From: JAJEAO01 sp963667635
Lineage (GTDB): Bacteria > Acidobacteriota > Vicinamibacteria > Marinacidobacterales > Marinacidobacteraceae
NCBI GenBank assembly: GCA_965232015.1
Contig: OZ246946.1
Location: forward strand, 930,001 to 994,000
Length of the DNA: 64,000 nucleotides
Direction: 5' to 3'
Position 1 is the stretch's first letter, and each line of letters starts with the position of its first letter. This document shows, piece after piece, positions 26,130-33,948 of the stretch. The notes under the pieces are model-generated. The model had not been told where the DNA came from and ran no database searches. It saw nothing but the letters and a program-made list of their open reading frames with translations. Both the position numbers and the translations under genes were made by a program.

Positions 26130-27326
26130 ATGCCGAACGCCTGCGCGCCCGCGCAAGGGATCCTGATCCTCGGCGGGGCGCGGACGCCGATGGGGCGGTT
26201 CATGGGCCCGTTCGCCGAGTGGACGGCGGTCGCGTTGGGAGCGGAGGCCGCGAAGGGAGCCCTGGCGCGGGCCGAGCTCGAACCGGACCGGGTGGAGCAC
26301 GTCGTCTTCGGGAACGCCCAGCAAACGAGCAGCGACGCGATCTACGGGGCCCGCCATGTGGGGCTCGCCGCCGGAGTTCCGGAGGACGCGCCCGCGCTCA
26401 CGGTGAACCGCCTGTGCGGCTCCGGCATCCAGTCGGTCATCTCGGGCGCCCACCTGATGCTCGCCGGAGAAGCGGATCGCGTGCTCGCGGGCGGGATGGA
26501 GTCCATGAGTCAGGCGCCCTTCGTCGTCCGGGGCGCCCGCTCCGGCCTCCGACTCGGGCACGGCAAGCTGGAGGACAGCCTCGTCGCGGCGCTGACCGAC
26601 GGCCGCTGCGGCCTCACGATGTCCGACACCGCGGAGAACGTGGCCGAGCGCGCCGGAGTCACCCGCGAGGACAGCGACGAGTTCGCCCTGCGCAGCCAGC
26701 GGACCGCCGACCGGGCGTTTCGCGCCGGAGTCCACGCCGAGGAGATCGTCCCGGTCCCGGTCCGGACCCGACGGGGCGAGACCGTGGTCTCGGAAGACGG
26801 CCACCGTCGGCCGCAAACCACCCTTGAAGGGCTCTCCCGGCTGCCCCCGTCGTTCCGGAAGGACGGCCTCGTCACCGCGGGGAACGCGAGCGGCATCGTG
26901 GACGGGGGCGCGGCGCTCGTGCTCGCGACCGCCGACGCCGCCCGCGGGCGCTCTCCGCTCGGACGGGTGGTGTCGTGGGCCACGGCCGGCGTGCCGCCCG
27001 AGATCATGGGGATCGGGCCGGTCCCGGCGACCCGGGCGGCGCTCGAAGCGGCGGGGCTGACTCTGGCCGACATGGACCGGATCGAGGTGAACGAGGCGTT
27101 CGCGCCGCAGATCCTCGCGGTGGAGCGGGAGCTCGGCCTCGACCGCGACCGACTCAACGTGAACGGCGGCGCGATCGCGCTCGGTCATCCCCTCGGCGCC
27201 ACCGGAACCCGGCTGTTGCTCACCCTGATCCTCGAACTGAGGCGCTGCGGGGGCCGGTACGGACTCGCCACCGCCTGCATCGGCGGCGGGCAGGGGATCG
27301 CGATGATTCTCGAGTCGGCGGCGTGA
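26130..27326 (+). CDS. Acetyl-CoA acyltransferase (thiolase)
   Basis: The 398-aa thiolase joins or cleaves acyl-CoAs. The nucleophilic C96 sits in NRLCGSGIQSV; NGGAIALGHPLGATG carries the catalytic His; and CIGGGQGIAM holds the second Cys. ATG 26130 begins just before ILILGGARTPMGRF, as in homologues. Its TGA overlaps the GTG of the hydratase (GTGA), so the two enzymes act together in beta-oxidation or its reverse. Confidence 0.94.
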   Translation: MPNACAPAQGILILGGARTPMGRFMGPFAEWTAVALGAEAAKGALARAELEPDRVEHVVFGNAQQTSSDAIYGARHVGLAAGVPEDAPALTVNRLCGSGIQSVISGAHLMLAGEADRVLAGGMESMSQAPFVVRGARSGLRLGHGKLEDSLVAALTDGRCGLTMSDTAENVAERAGVTREDSDEFALRSQRTADRAFRAGVHAEEIVPVPVRTRRGETVVSEDGHRRPQTTLEGLSRLPPSFRKDGLVTAGNASGIVDGGAALVLATADAARGRSPLGRVVSWATAGVPPEIMGIGPVPATRAALEAAGLTLADMDRIEVNEAFAPQILAVERELGLDRDRLNVNGGAIALGHPLGATGTRLLLTLILELRRCGGRYGLATACIGGGQGIAMILESAA

Positions 27327-28111
27327 GCAACCCCCCGATCCGGGTCGAGCGCAGGAGGACCTCCGCCGGGCAGGTCGCCGCGCTGGTCACGGTGGATCGC
27401 CCCCGGGCGCTGAACGCGCTGAACCGTTCGACCCTCGACCAGCTCGACGAAGTGGTCCGGGGGTTCCGGGACGATGACGAGCTGCGAGGCGTCGTCCTCA
27501 CCGGCGCCGGCGACCGCGCCTTCGTGGCCGGCGCCGACATCGCCGAGCTCCGCGACCTGAGCGTGGATGGAGCGAGTCGGGTCTCCCGCGGCGGGCAGCG
27601 GGTCTTCTCCCGGATCGCGGCGCTTCGCTGTCCGGTCATCGCGGCGATCAACGGCTACGCGCTTGGCGGCGGGCTGGAGCTCGCCCTCGCCTGCCACCTC
27701 CGCATCGCCCATCCCCGCGCCCGCCTCGGCCTGCCCGAAGTGAAGCTGGGCGTCATTCCGGGCTACGGGGGAACCCAGCGCCTTCCTCGACTGGTGGGCC
27801 GGTCGCGGGCGACCCGGATGATCCTCACCGGCGAGCCGGTGACGGCGGAAGCGGCCCTCGCCTCCGGGCTGGTGGACGAGGTCTCGGAGGATCCGGTGGG
27901 AGCGGCCTTCGCGCTCCTCGACCGCATCCACGCGAACGGTCCGCTCGCGGTTCGGAACGCGCTGTTCGCGATCGAGGCGGCGGATGGCGAGCTCGTCCGC
28001 GGGCTCGCCGCGGAGCGACGGCTCTTCGCCGAGCTCGCCGGGACCGACGACATGCGCGAAGGACTCGACGCCTTCCTCGAGAAGCGTCCGGCGCGATTCC
28101 GTGGCCGCTGA
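27323..28111 (+). CDS. Enoyl-CoA hydratase/isomerase (crotonase) family protein
   Basis: The 262-aa crotonase has the opening VTVDRPRALNALNRS, the oxyanion loop AFVAGADIAEL, INGYALGGGLELALACHLRI and LPEVKLGVIPGYGGTQRLPR with both Glu residues expected of a true hydratase (E in GGGLELA region and LPEV). It is coupled to the thiolase by GTGA. ribH starts 11 bases before its end. Confidence 0.94.
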   Translation: MSNPPIRVERRRTSAGQVAALVTVDRPRALNALNRSTLDQLDEVVRGFRDDDELRGVVLTGAGDRAFVAGADIAELRDLSVDGASRVSRGGQRVFSRIAALRCPVIAAINGYALGGGLELALACHLRIAHPRARLGLPEVKLGVIPGYGGTQRLPRLVGRSRATRMILTGEPVTAEAALASGLVDEVSEDPVGAAFALLDRIHANGPLAVRNALFAIEAADGELVRGLAAERRLFAELAGTDDMREGLDAFLEKRPARFRGR

Positions 28112-28601
28112 GCCGGCCGGCGCCGACGGCGTTCCCCTCGACGGGCGCCGGATCGCGGTGGTCGTTTCGGCGCGGGATCCGGCGTCGGCGCGGCTCGCCG
28201 ACGCCGCGTCGTCCTGGCTCGGGGCGCGGGGAGCGCGGGTGTCCCGGCATCCGGTCCCGGCCGCGTTCGAGGTGGCGCAGTTCGCCGCCTGGCTGGCGGA
28301 CGCCGGGGCAGTCGAGGGCATCGTGGCCTGCGCCTCCATCGTGCGGGGCGAGACCATGCATGACCGCCATCTGGCGCGCTCGGTGACCGACGCGCTGCTC
28401 GCCGCCGCGACCCGAACCGGCGTGCCGATCGGCAACGCGGTGCTCACCGTGGAAACCGGGGAGCAGGCGGCCGCCCGCTCCGGAGGAGCCAGGGGGAACC
28501 GGGGCGAAGACGCCGCGCGCGCGGTGGCTGGCTTGCTCGCGGCGCGGGACCGTCTCGCCGGCCGTCGTCCGGTGGATCTGGGCCCGGAGCCCGGATCCTG
28601 A
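28101..28601 (+). CDS. ribH: 6,7-dimethyl-8-ribityllumazine synthase
   Basis: The 166-aa protein condenses ribulose-derived butanone phosphate with the pyrimidinedione to give lumazine, the riboflavin precursor. Recognisable parts are RHPVPAAFEVAQFAAWL, VACASIVRGETMHDRHLARS with the catalytic His, and NAVLTVETGEQAAARSG. It is somewhat divergent: most homologues have PGAFEIP where this has PAAFEVA. The GTG 28101 start overlaps the hydratase gene. nusB follows, the conserved ribH-nusB order. Confidence 0.88.
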   Translation: MAAEPAGADGVPLDGRRIAVVVSARDPASARLADAASSWLGARGARVSRHPVPAAFEVAQFAAWLADAGAVEGIVACASIVRGETMHDRHLARSVTDALLAAATRTGVPIGNAVLTVETGEQAAARSGGARGNRGEDAARAVAGLLAARDRLAGRRPVDLGPEPGS

Positions 28602-28614
28602 CCGGGGGGCCGAC

Positions 28615-29121
28615 GTGGACCCGAGGACCGCCAGGAAGCGGCGGCGCGGCCGGGAGCTGGCGGCGCAGATGCTGTGTTCCTGGGATGCGAACCCCGCTCC
28701 CGGCCCGGAGATCATCCGGAACATCGCGGTGCTGACTCGCGCGAGCGAAGTGCATCTGGAGCTCGCCGGCAAGTTGGCGACAGTCGTCTGGGCGCGCCTT
28801 CCCGAGATCGACCGACGGGTCGCGGAGGCGGTCAAGCCGTGGTGGCGGGAGAACATGGGCCGGGTGGAGCGGAATGTGTTGCGGGTGGCGACCGCCGAGC
28901 TCCTGCTGGGGACCGCGCCGCCGCGAGTGGTGCTGACCGAAGCCGTGGAGGTCTCCCGCCGTTACGCCGGGGAGGACTCGACCGGATTCATCCACGCAGT
29001 CGTGGATTCGCTGATCCGGAACCTCACCGCCCCCGCCGACCCGGTCGCGCCGAAGTCCGCCGAGGAGCCGCCTGCGGAAAGCGCGGCCGGGACGCAAGCG
29101 GCGGCGGAGGAAGGAACGTGA
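28615..29121 (+). CDS. nusB: Transcription antitermination factor NusB
   Basis: The 168-aa all-helical protein has an Arg-rich start (RKRRRGRELAAQMLCSWD) and NusB motifs RNVLRVATAELL, VVLTEAVEVSRRYAGED and GFIHAVVDSL. With NusE it binds boxA RNA during rRNA antitermination. GTG 28615 was used. The C-terminal 30 residues are a Pro/Ala/Glu extension beyond the usual length. Its TGA overlaps the lysS GTG. Confidence 0.92.
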   Translation: MDPRTARKRRRGRELAAQMLCSWDANPAPGPEIIRNIAVLTRASEVHLELAGKLATVVWARLPEIDRRVAEAVKPWWRENMGRVERNVLRVATAELLLGTAPPRVVLTEAVEVSRRYAGEDSTGFIHAVVDSLIRNLTAPADPVAPKSAEEPPAESAAGTQAAAEEGT

Positions 29122-30701
29122 GCGCCGCATCGGAACGGACGAAGCGCCCGGACCGAGGGCTGCGGACCACCGCGTCGGCCGGGCCCGCGAGCGCAGGGGC
29201 CAACCTGGCGCCCGGACGCGACGAGACGAATCGGCGGCGGAAGCTGGAGGAAATCCGGGCTCTCGGCTATCCGGCCTGGCCGAATCGCTACGACGCCACC
29301 TTCACCCTCGACCGGGTGCGCGAGGCCTTCGGCGGTCTCGACGGGGATGCGCTCGAAGGGACTCCCGAGTCCGATCGGGAGGTCCGCGTGGCCGGCCGGG
29401 TCGTCGCGATCCGCTCTTTCGGCAAGGCTGCGTTCCTTCGACTCGCCGAGGGGCAGGGGACGCTCCAGATCCACGTCCGCCGCGATGTGCTGCCCGAGCG
29501 CGAGTTCCGCCTCACGCGCCTCCTCGACCTCGGTGACTGGATCGGCGTCGCCGGGCCGGTCTTCCGCACCCGAACCGACGAACTCACCGTGCGCGCCGAC
29601 GCGGTCACGTTCCTTTCGAAGGCGCTCCTGCCGCTGCCGGAGAAGTGGCACGGCCTGACGGATCGGGACACCCGCTACCGCCAGCGTTATCTGGATCTCC
29701 TCGGCAATCCCGGCACCCGGGAGGTCTTCCTGCGCCGGGCCCGGATGGTGTCCGCGATGCGGGGCTTCATGGACGCCGAGGGCTTCCTCGAAGTGGAGAC
29801 GCCGATGCTCCAGCCGCTGGCCACCGGGGCGGCGGCGCGGCCGTTCCAGACCCGTCACCAGGCGCTCGGGATCGATCTGTTCCTGCGCGTCGCCCCCGAG
29901 CTCTACCTGAAGCGGCTGGTCGTCGGGGGTTTCCCGCGGGTTTACGAAATCAACCGGAACTTCCGGAACGAGGGGCTTTCGACCCGGCACAACCCCGAAT
30001 TCACCATGCTCGAGTTCTACCGGGCGTTTTCCGACTGCGCCGCGATGATGGAACTCACCGAACGGCTGATCGTGGCGGCCGCCGGCGGCGATGGCGCCGT
30101 GCGGTTCGGCGACGACGAGCTGCGCTTCGAGCCGCCGTTCGCCCGGGTCCGGCTCACCGACGCGACGGTCGCCGCGCTCGAGCGAAGGGGGATCGTCCTC
30201 GACGAGGCCGGACTCGGTTCGGCGGAGACGCTGACCGATCTCCATCGCCGCCTCGAGGTGAAGCGGCCCGAGCCTCCCGCGGGCCCGGGCAAGCTGCTCC
30301 TCAGTCTGTTCGAAGCCCTCTGCGAGCGGCGGCTGATCCAGCCCACGTTCGTCACCGGCTACCCGGTGGAGGTCTCGCCGCTCTCCAAGGCGGACGCGGA
30401 CAACCCCGGCTTCACCGAGCGCTTCGAACTCTTCGCCGGGGGTCTCGAAATCGCGAACGGCTTCTCCGAGCTGAACGACCCCGACGAGCAGGCGGCCCGC
30501 TTCGGTGAACAGGTGGCCCGGCGCCAGGAAGGCGACGAGCATGCGATGGACCGGGACTACATCAAGGCGCTGCGGCACGGTCTTCCCCCCACCGGGGGCG
30601 TCGGGGTGGGCGTGGATCGTCTCGCCATGCTGCTCACCGACTCGCCCGCCATTCGCGACGTGATCCTGTTCCCGCAACTTCGGCCCCGGGAGGGTCGGTG
30701 A
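29118..30701 (+). CDS. lysS: Lysyl-tRNA synthetase (class II)
   Basis: The 527-aa synthetase has an N-terminal OB fold (VRVAGRVVAIRSFGKAAF, LQIHVRR) and the class II core: motif 2 FRNEGLSTRHNPEFTMLEFY and motif 3 GVGVDRLAMLLTD. AAGGAAC just before GTG 29118 serves as the ribosome site. A 30-residue Arg/Ala-rich N-terminal extension precedes the conserved RRRKLEEIRALGYPAWPN. It overlaps both neighbours by 4 bases. Confidence 0.96.
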   Translation: MSAASERTKRPDRGLRTTASAGPASAGANLAPGRDETNRRRKLEEIRALGYPAWPNRYDATFTLDRVREAFGGLDGDALEGTPESDREVRVAGRVVAIRSFGKAAFLRLAEGQGTLQIHVRRDVLPEREFRLTRLLDLGDWIGVAGPVFRTRTDELTVRADAVTFLSKALLPLPEKWHGLTDRDTRYRQRYLDLLGNPGTREVFLRRARMVSAMRGFMDAEGFLEVETPMLQPLATGAAARPFQTRHQALGIDLFLRVAPELYLKRLVVGGFPRVYEINRNFRNEGLSTRHNPEFTMLEFYRAFSDCAAMMELTERLIVAAAGGDGAVRFGDDELRFEPPFARVRLTDATVAALERRGIVLDEAGLGSAETLTDLHRRLEVKRPEPPAGPGKLLLSLFEALCERRLIQPTFVTGYPVEVSPLSKADADNPGFTERFELFAGGLEIANGFSELNDPDEQAARFGEQVARRQEGDEHAMDRDYIKALRHGLPPTGGVGVGVDRLAMLLTDSPAIRDVILFPQLRPREGR

Positions 30702-31969
30702 CGCGAGCGGCGCGCCGAAGCGCCGGGGAAGCGCTCGGGCGCTGGTTTCCCTTCGAGCTGCAGATTGCGGCCCGTTACCTGACCCTGCGTCGGAAGCGGA
30801 TGTTCATCTCGGTGATCTCCGCGATCTCGGCGCTCGGCGTCGTCCTCGGCGTCGCGATTCTGCTGGTGGCGCTCGCCATCATGACCGGGTTCCAGGGCGA
30901 ACTCCGGGCGCGGATCCTGGGGGCGCTGGCCCATCTCTCGGTGCACGATCTGTCGCTGGACGGTTTCGACGACTACCGCGACGTCACCACCCGCATCGCG
31001 GGAGTCCCGGGCGTGGAGGCGGCGGCTCCGGTGATCTACGGCAAGGCGCTGGCGATGGGGCGGCGCTCGGCGCTCGTGACGCTGAAGGGAGTGGATCCGG
31101 CGCTCGAGCCGAACGTGAGCGAGTTCGCCGCCCGCATGACCTCGGGGGATTTCCAGGACCTCGGGGTCTTCCCGCCCGGCGAGGCGCCGCCGGTGGTCCT
31201 CGGGGAGGAGCTCGCGCTCTCGCTCGGCGTGGCGCTCGGGAACTCGGTGCGGCTCATGGTCCCGGAGGGACGCCTCAGCCCCATCGGGGCGATCCCGGTG
31301 AACCGTCGGTTCCGGGTGGTCGGCTCGTTCCGTCTCGGGCTCTACGACTACGACAACGCCTGGGCCCTCATCCCGCTCGCCGAAGCGCAGCGGCTCTCCG
31401 GACTCGGGGGGCAGGCGAGCCACGTGGAAGCCCGGGTCGAGGACATGTTTCAGGTGCGCGAAGTCGAGGCGGAGGTCCGGGCCGCGCTCGGGCCCGGCTA
31501 CTCGGCGCTGAACTGGATCGACATGAACACGACCCTGTTCTCGGCCTTCTGGCTCGAGAAGCTGGCGACCGGGCTCTTCGTCGGGTTCATCGTGGGCGTG
31601 GCGGCGCTCAACATCGTGGCCGGCCAGATCGTGACCGTGACCGAGAAGACCCGCGACATCGCGGTGCTTCGCTCGATGGGCGCCACGCGGCGCAGCATCA
31701 TGGCGCTGTTCATGGCCCAGGGGGCGGTCATCGGCGTCGTCGGGACGGCGGTCGGGGCGGGACTCGGAATCCTCGCCTGCCGGATCCTCGACGGACGGAT
31801 CACGATCCCGGAGGACGTGTACCAGATCACCTCGGTGCCGTTCACGCTGCTCCCCGGGGACGTGGCGCTCGTGTGCCTGTTCGCACCCATCGTGTGCTTC
31901 GCCGCCACCCTCTATCCGGCCCGCCGGGCGGCGTCGCTCGTCATGACCGAGGCGCTGCGCTTCTCGTGA
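30698..31969 (+). CDS. Lipoprotein-releasing ABC transporter permease (LolC/LolE type)
   Basis: The 423-aa protein has one N-terminal helix after FELQIAARYLTLRRKRMF, a large periplasmic MacB-like domain (about residues 55-270), and three C-terminal helices of the FtsX domain, with KTRDIAVLRSMGATRRSIM as the coupling region. It would extract outer-membrane lipoproteins for LolA together with LolD. GTG 30698 overlaps lysS; its TGA overlaps lolD. Confidence 0.92.
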   Translation: MTRAARRSAGEALGRWFPFELQIAARYLTLRRKRMFISVISAISALGVVLGVAILLVALAIMTGFQGELRARILGALAHLSVHDLSLDGFDDYRDVTTRIAGVPGVEAAAPVIYGKALAMGRRSALVTLKGVDPALEPNVSEFAARMTSGDFQDLGVFPPGEAPPVVLGEELALSLGVALGNSVRLMVPEGRLSPIGAIPVNRRFRVVGSFRLGLYDYDNAWALIPLAEAQRLSGLGGQASHVEARVEDMFQVREVEAEVRAALGPGYSALNWIDMNTTLFSAFWLEKLATGLFVGFIVGVAALNIVAGQIVTVTEKTRDIAVLRSMGATRRSIMALFMAQGAVIGVVGTAVGAGLGILACRILDGRITIPEDVYQITSVPFTLLPGDVALVCLFAPIVCFAATLYPARRAASLVMTEALRFS

Positions 31970-32646
31970 GCGCTTTGCTCGTGGCCCGGGGGCTGTGCCG
32001 CGGGTTCGGGGAAGGCCCCCGGCGGATCACCGTGCTCCAGGATCTCGATCTCGAGGTCGCCGAAGGCGAAATGGTCGCGGTCACCGGCCGCAGCGGGGTG
32101 GGCAAGACGACGCTCCTCCACGTGCTCGGCGCTCTCGATCGCCCCGACGCCGGCGCGCTCGCAATCGCCGGGACCGAAATCGCGGACCTGTCGGAGCGCG
32201 ACTCCGCGCGCTTTCGCAACCGCACGGTGGGCTTCGTGTTCCAGCACCATCGTCTCCTTCCCGAGTTGACGGCGCTCGAAAACGCTTCGATCCCGCTCCG
32301 GATCCGGCGCGTCCGCCGGCGGGCCGCGGAAGCGCGGGCGAGGGAGCTGCTCACCGAGCTCGGCCTCGCCGACCGGCTGTCCCACCATCCGGAGGAGCTC
32401 AGCGGCGGCGAGCAGCAGCGGGTCGCGGTCGCCCGCGCGCTCGCCGGACGGCCGGTGCTCCTGCTGGCGGACGAGCCCACCGGGAACCTCGACGACGCCT
32501 CGAGCGCGCAGCTCGTGGATCTTCTGGTCGCGGCTCACGAACGCCATGGGCTGACGTCCATCCTCGCCACCCACAGTCCCGCGGTGGCGTCGCGCTGCGC
32601 CCGCCGGTTGCGGCTCGAAGCCGGCGCCCTCCGCCCGCTGCCGTAA
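31966..32646 (+). CDS. lolD: Lipoprotein-releasing ABC transporter ATP-binding protein LolD
   Basis: The 226-aa ATPase has Walker A GRSGVGKTT, Q-loop FVFQHHRLLPELTALEN, signature LSGGEQQRVAVARAL, Walker B VLLLADEPTGNLD and the H-loop ATHSPA. GTG 31966 overlaps the permease stop. The lysS-lolC/E-lolD order is common in diderm bacteria. Eight bases after its stop begins the left 40-bp repeat that bounds the accessory region. Confidence 0.94.
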   Translation: MSALLVARGLCRGFGEGPRRITVLQDLDLEVAEGEMVAVTGRSGVGKTTLLHVLGALDRPDAGALAIAGTEIADLSERDSARFRNRTVGFVFQHHRLLPELTALENASIPLRIRRVRRRAAEARARELLTELGLADRLSHHPEELSGGEQQRVAVARALAGRPVLLLADEPTGNLDDASSAQLVDLLVAAHERHGLTSILATHSPAVASRCARRLRLEAGALRPLP

Positions 32647-32654
32647 CCCGGACC

Positions 32655-32694
32655 TACCGGAACAGGCGGACCGTGACGCTGTCGTCGTCGGCGA
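32655..32694. repeat. Left 40-bp perfect direct repeat flanking higBA
   Basis: This 40-bp stretch is identical to 33532-33571. The right copy is the 3' end of the AlbA_2 gene (codons for ADDDSVTVRLFR read on the minus strand). The left copy keeps that coding end but has a TAG instead of TAA stop. The pair brackets higB and higA, as expected if the module integrated at, or was copied with, the gene's 3' end. Confidence 0.85.
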
Positions 32695-32713
32695 TGGACA
32701 GACTGCTCGCTGC

Positions 32714-33185
32714 GTGATCGTCGGCTTTCGCCACCGAGGCCTCGAGCGTCTGTTCGAGATGGGGGACGGGAGGCGGATTGCCCCATCTCTGATCGCCAAA
32801 GTCTCGCGGGTCCTCGCTCGACTGGATGTGGCGACAAAGCCGGCGGACATGAACCTGCCGGGATGGAGGCTGCACCCGCTGAAAGGTGACCGCGTCGGCC
32901 ATTGGGCCGTGAAGGTCTCCGCCAATTCAGTCCGTGGATGAAGTCGCGTGAGCACCGAGAGCGGTGAGGCGCCCGGCTGACGAGGCGCGCGAGGGAGGAA
33001 TACCGCACCGTCTTTCGACCGATGCGCAACGAAGAGCGGCCCGGAGCGCAGCGGAGGGGCGCGTTCAGCCGGGATGCATCGCCGCTCGAATGCCGCGTGA
33101 CTTTGTCCACGGGCTGAATAGGCGGGTCGTTTTCCGCTTCGCCGGGCGTGATGCCCGAGACGTGGATTTGACGGACTACCATTAG
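32714..33185 (+). pseudogene. higB: HigB-type toxin gene interrupted by a MITE
   Basis: The first part from GTG 32714 encodes a RelE/HigB ribosome-dependent mRNA interferase start: IVGFRHRGLERLFEMGDG, then LARLDVATKPADMNLPGWRL and LHPLKGDRVGHWAVKV. At codon 71 the frame runs into a 196-bp insertion and stops after NSVRG. Past the insertion, 33120-33185, the same frame resumes with RRVVFRFAGRDARDVDLTDY and a final His plus TAG, the expected C terminus. Joining the two sides at AATT restores a normal HigB of about 92 aa. The toxin is therefore very likely inactive, while its antitoxin is intact. Confidence 0.85.
32924..33119 (+). mobile_element. MITE copy 1 (about 189 bp plus AATT target duplication), inside higB
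   Basis: The element begins CAGTCCGTGGATGAAGTC (32928) and ends GACTTTGTCCACGGGCTG (33116), imperfect terminal inverted repeats of 18 bp. It is flanked by AATT on the left and AATA on the right; one base change from AATT is the simplest reading, because AATT restores the ANWRVVF-type toxin sequence. There is no coding capacity, and an internal hairpin lies near the GCGCAGCGGAGG segment. It is highly similar to copy 2 and in the same orientation. Confidence 0.85.
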
Positions 33186-33203
33186 GCGAGGCGCAACTTG
33201 TCC

Positions 33204-33488
33204 ATGAAGAACCCGCCCCATCCGGGTCTGTCCATTCGCCACGATTGTCTGGAGCCCCTGGGGCTCACCGTGGCGGAGGCTGCGCGGAGGCTCGGGGTCA
33301 GCCGAGAGCAACTTTCCCAGGTCGTCAACGGTCGTTCGGGCATCTCCCCCGAAATGGCGATCCGCCTGGACAAGGCGTTCGGCGGCGGCGCAGAGGCCTG
33401 GTATCGCCTCCAGTCTGCCTACGATCTTGCGCAGGCGGCGGAGCGCGCCCGGAGGATCCACGTCGGGCGGATACCGGCTCCTGCCTGA
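33204..33488 (+). CDS. higA: HigA-type antitoxin
   Basis: The 94-aa XRE-family protein of the VapI/HigA type starts MKNPPHPGLSIRHDCLEPLG. A helix-turn-helix is at LTVAEAARRLGVSREQLSQ, then VVNGRSGISPEMAIRLDKAF and WYRLQSAYDLAQA. ATG 33204 is used; TTG 33198 would add two residues. It would normally bind and neutralise HigB and repress the operon. It lies 18 bases after the higB stop and is complete, outliving its broken toxin. Confidence 0.88.
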   Translation: MKNPPHPGLSIRHDCLEPLGLTVAEAARRLGVSREQLSQVVNGRSGISPEMAIRLDKAFGGGAEAWYRLQSAYDLAQAAERARRIHVGRIPAPA

Positions 33489-33531
33489 CGCTCGACCCCG
33501 TCCTCGGCCCGGGTTTCGCGGAAACGCCGGT

Positions 33532-33571
33532 TACCGGAACAGGCGGACCGTGACGCTGTCGTCGTCGGCGA
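33532..33571. repeat. Right 40-bp perfect direct repeat flanking higBA
   Basis: This copy is identical to 32655-32694. It is the native 3' end of the AlbA_2 gene, starting one base inside its TAA stop. Confidence 0.85.
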
Positions 33572-33750
33572 CGAATTCGGGATCGGTGCCGTTGTGGCGC
33601 CGCATCCCCGGGACGATGCGGGTCGCCACCCCCATCCCGAGCGCCTCGACATAGCGGTAGGAGCGCAGGAAGTCCCACGCCTTGTTGGCGAGCCCGCGTT
33701 CCAGCATGGAGCCGCCCGATTCGCGGAGCGGCAACAGCGGGCCGACGATC

Positions 33751-33948
33751 AATTCAGCCTGTGGATAAAGTCGCGCGTGAGCACCGAGAGTGGCGAGGCG
33801 CCCGACTGACGAGGCGCGCGAGGGAGGAATACCGGGTGTATTTCGACCGATGCGCAACGAAGAGCGCCCCGGAGCGAAGCGGAGGGGCGCGTTCAGGCGG
33901 GATGCATCGCCGCTCGAATGCCGCGTGACTTTGTCCACAGGCTGAATT
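33751..33948 (+). mobile_element. MITE copy 2 (190 bp plus AATT target duplication), inside the AlbA_2 pseudogene
   Basis: The element runs CAGCCTGTGGATAAAGTC (33755) to GACTTTGTCCACAGGCTG (33944), 18-bp terminal inverted repeats with a single mismatch, flanked by perfect AATT on both sides. Removing one AATT plus the element restores the reading ADELIVGPLL in the host gene. An internal hairpin of GCGCCCC and GGGGCGC lies in the middle. A 4-bp palindromic AT-rich target recalls IS1182-group elements; this is only a lead. Confidence 0.9.

Noticed and set aside
32654..32902. An 82-codon minus-strand frame ending in DDDSVTVRLFR, as if a separate gene.
   Set aside because: Only its last 13 codons match the AlbA_2 gene, through the 40-bp repeat; the rest is antisense to higB.
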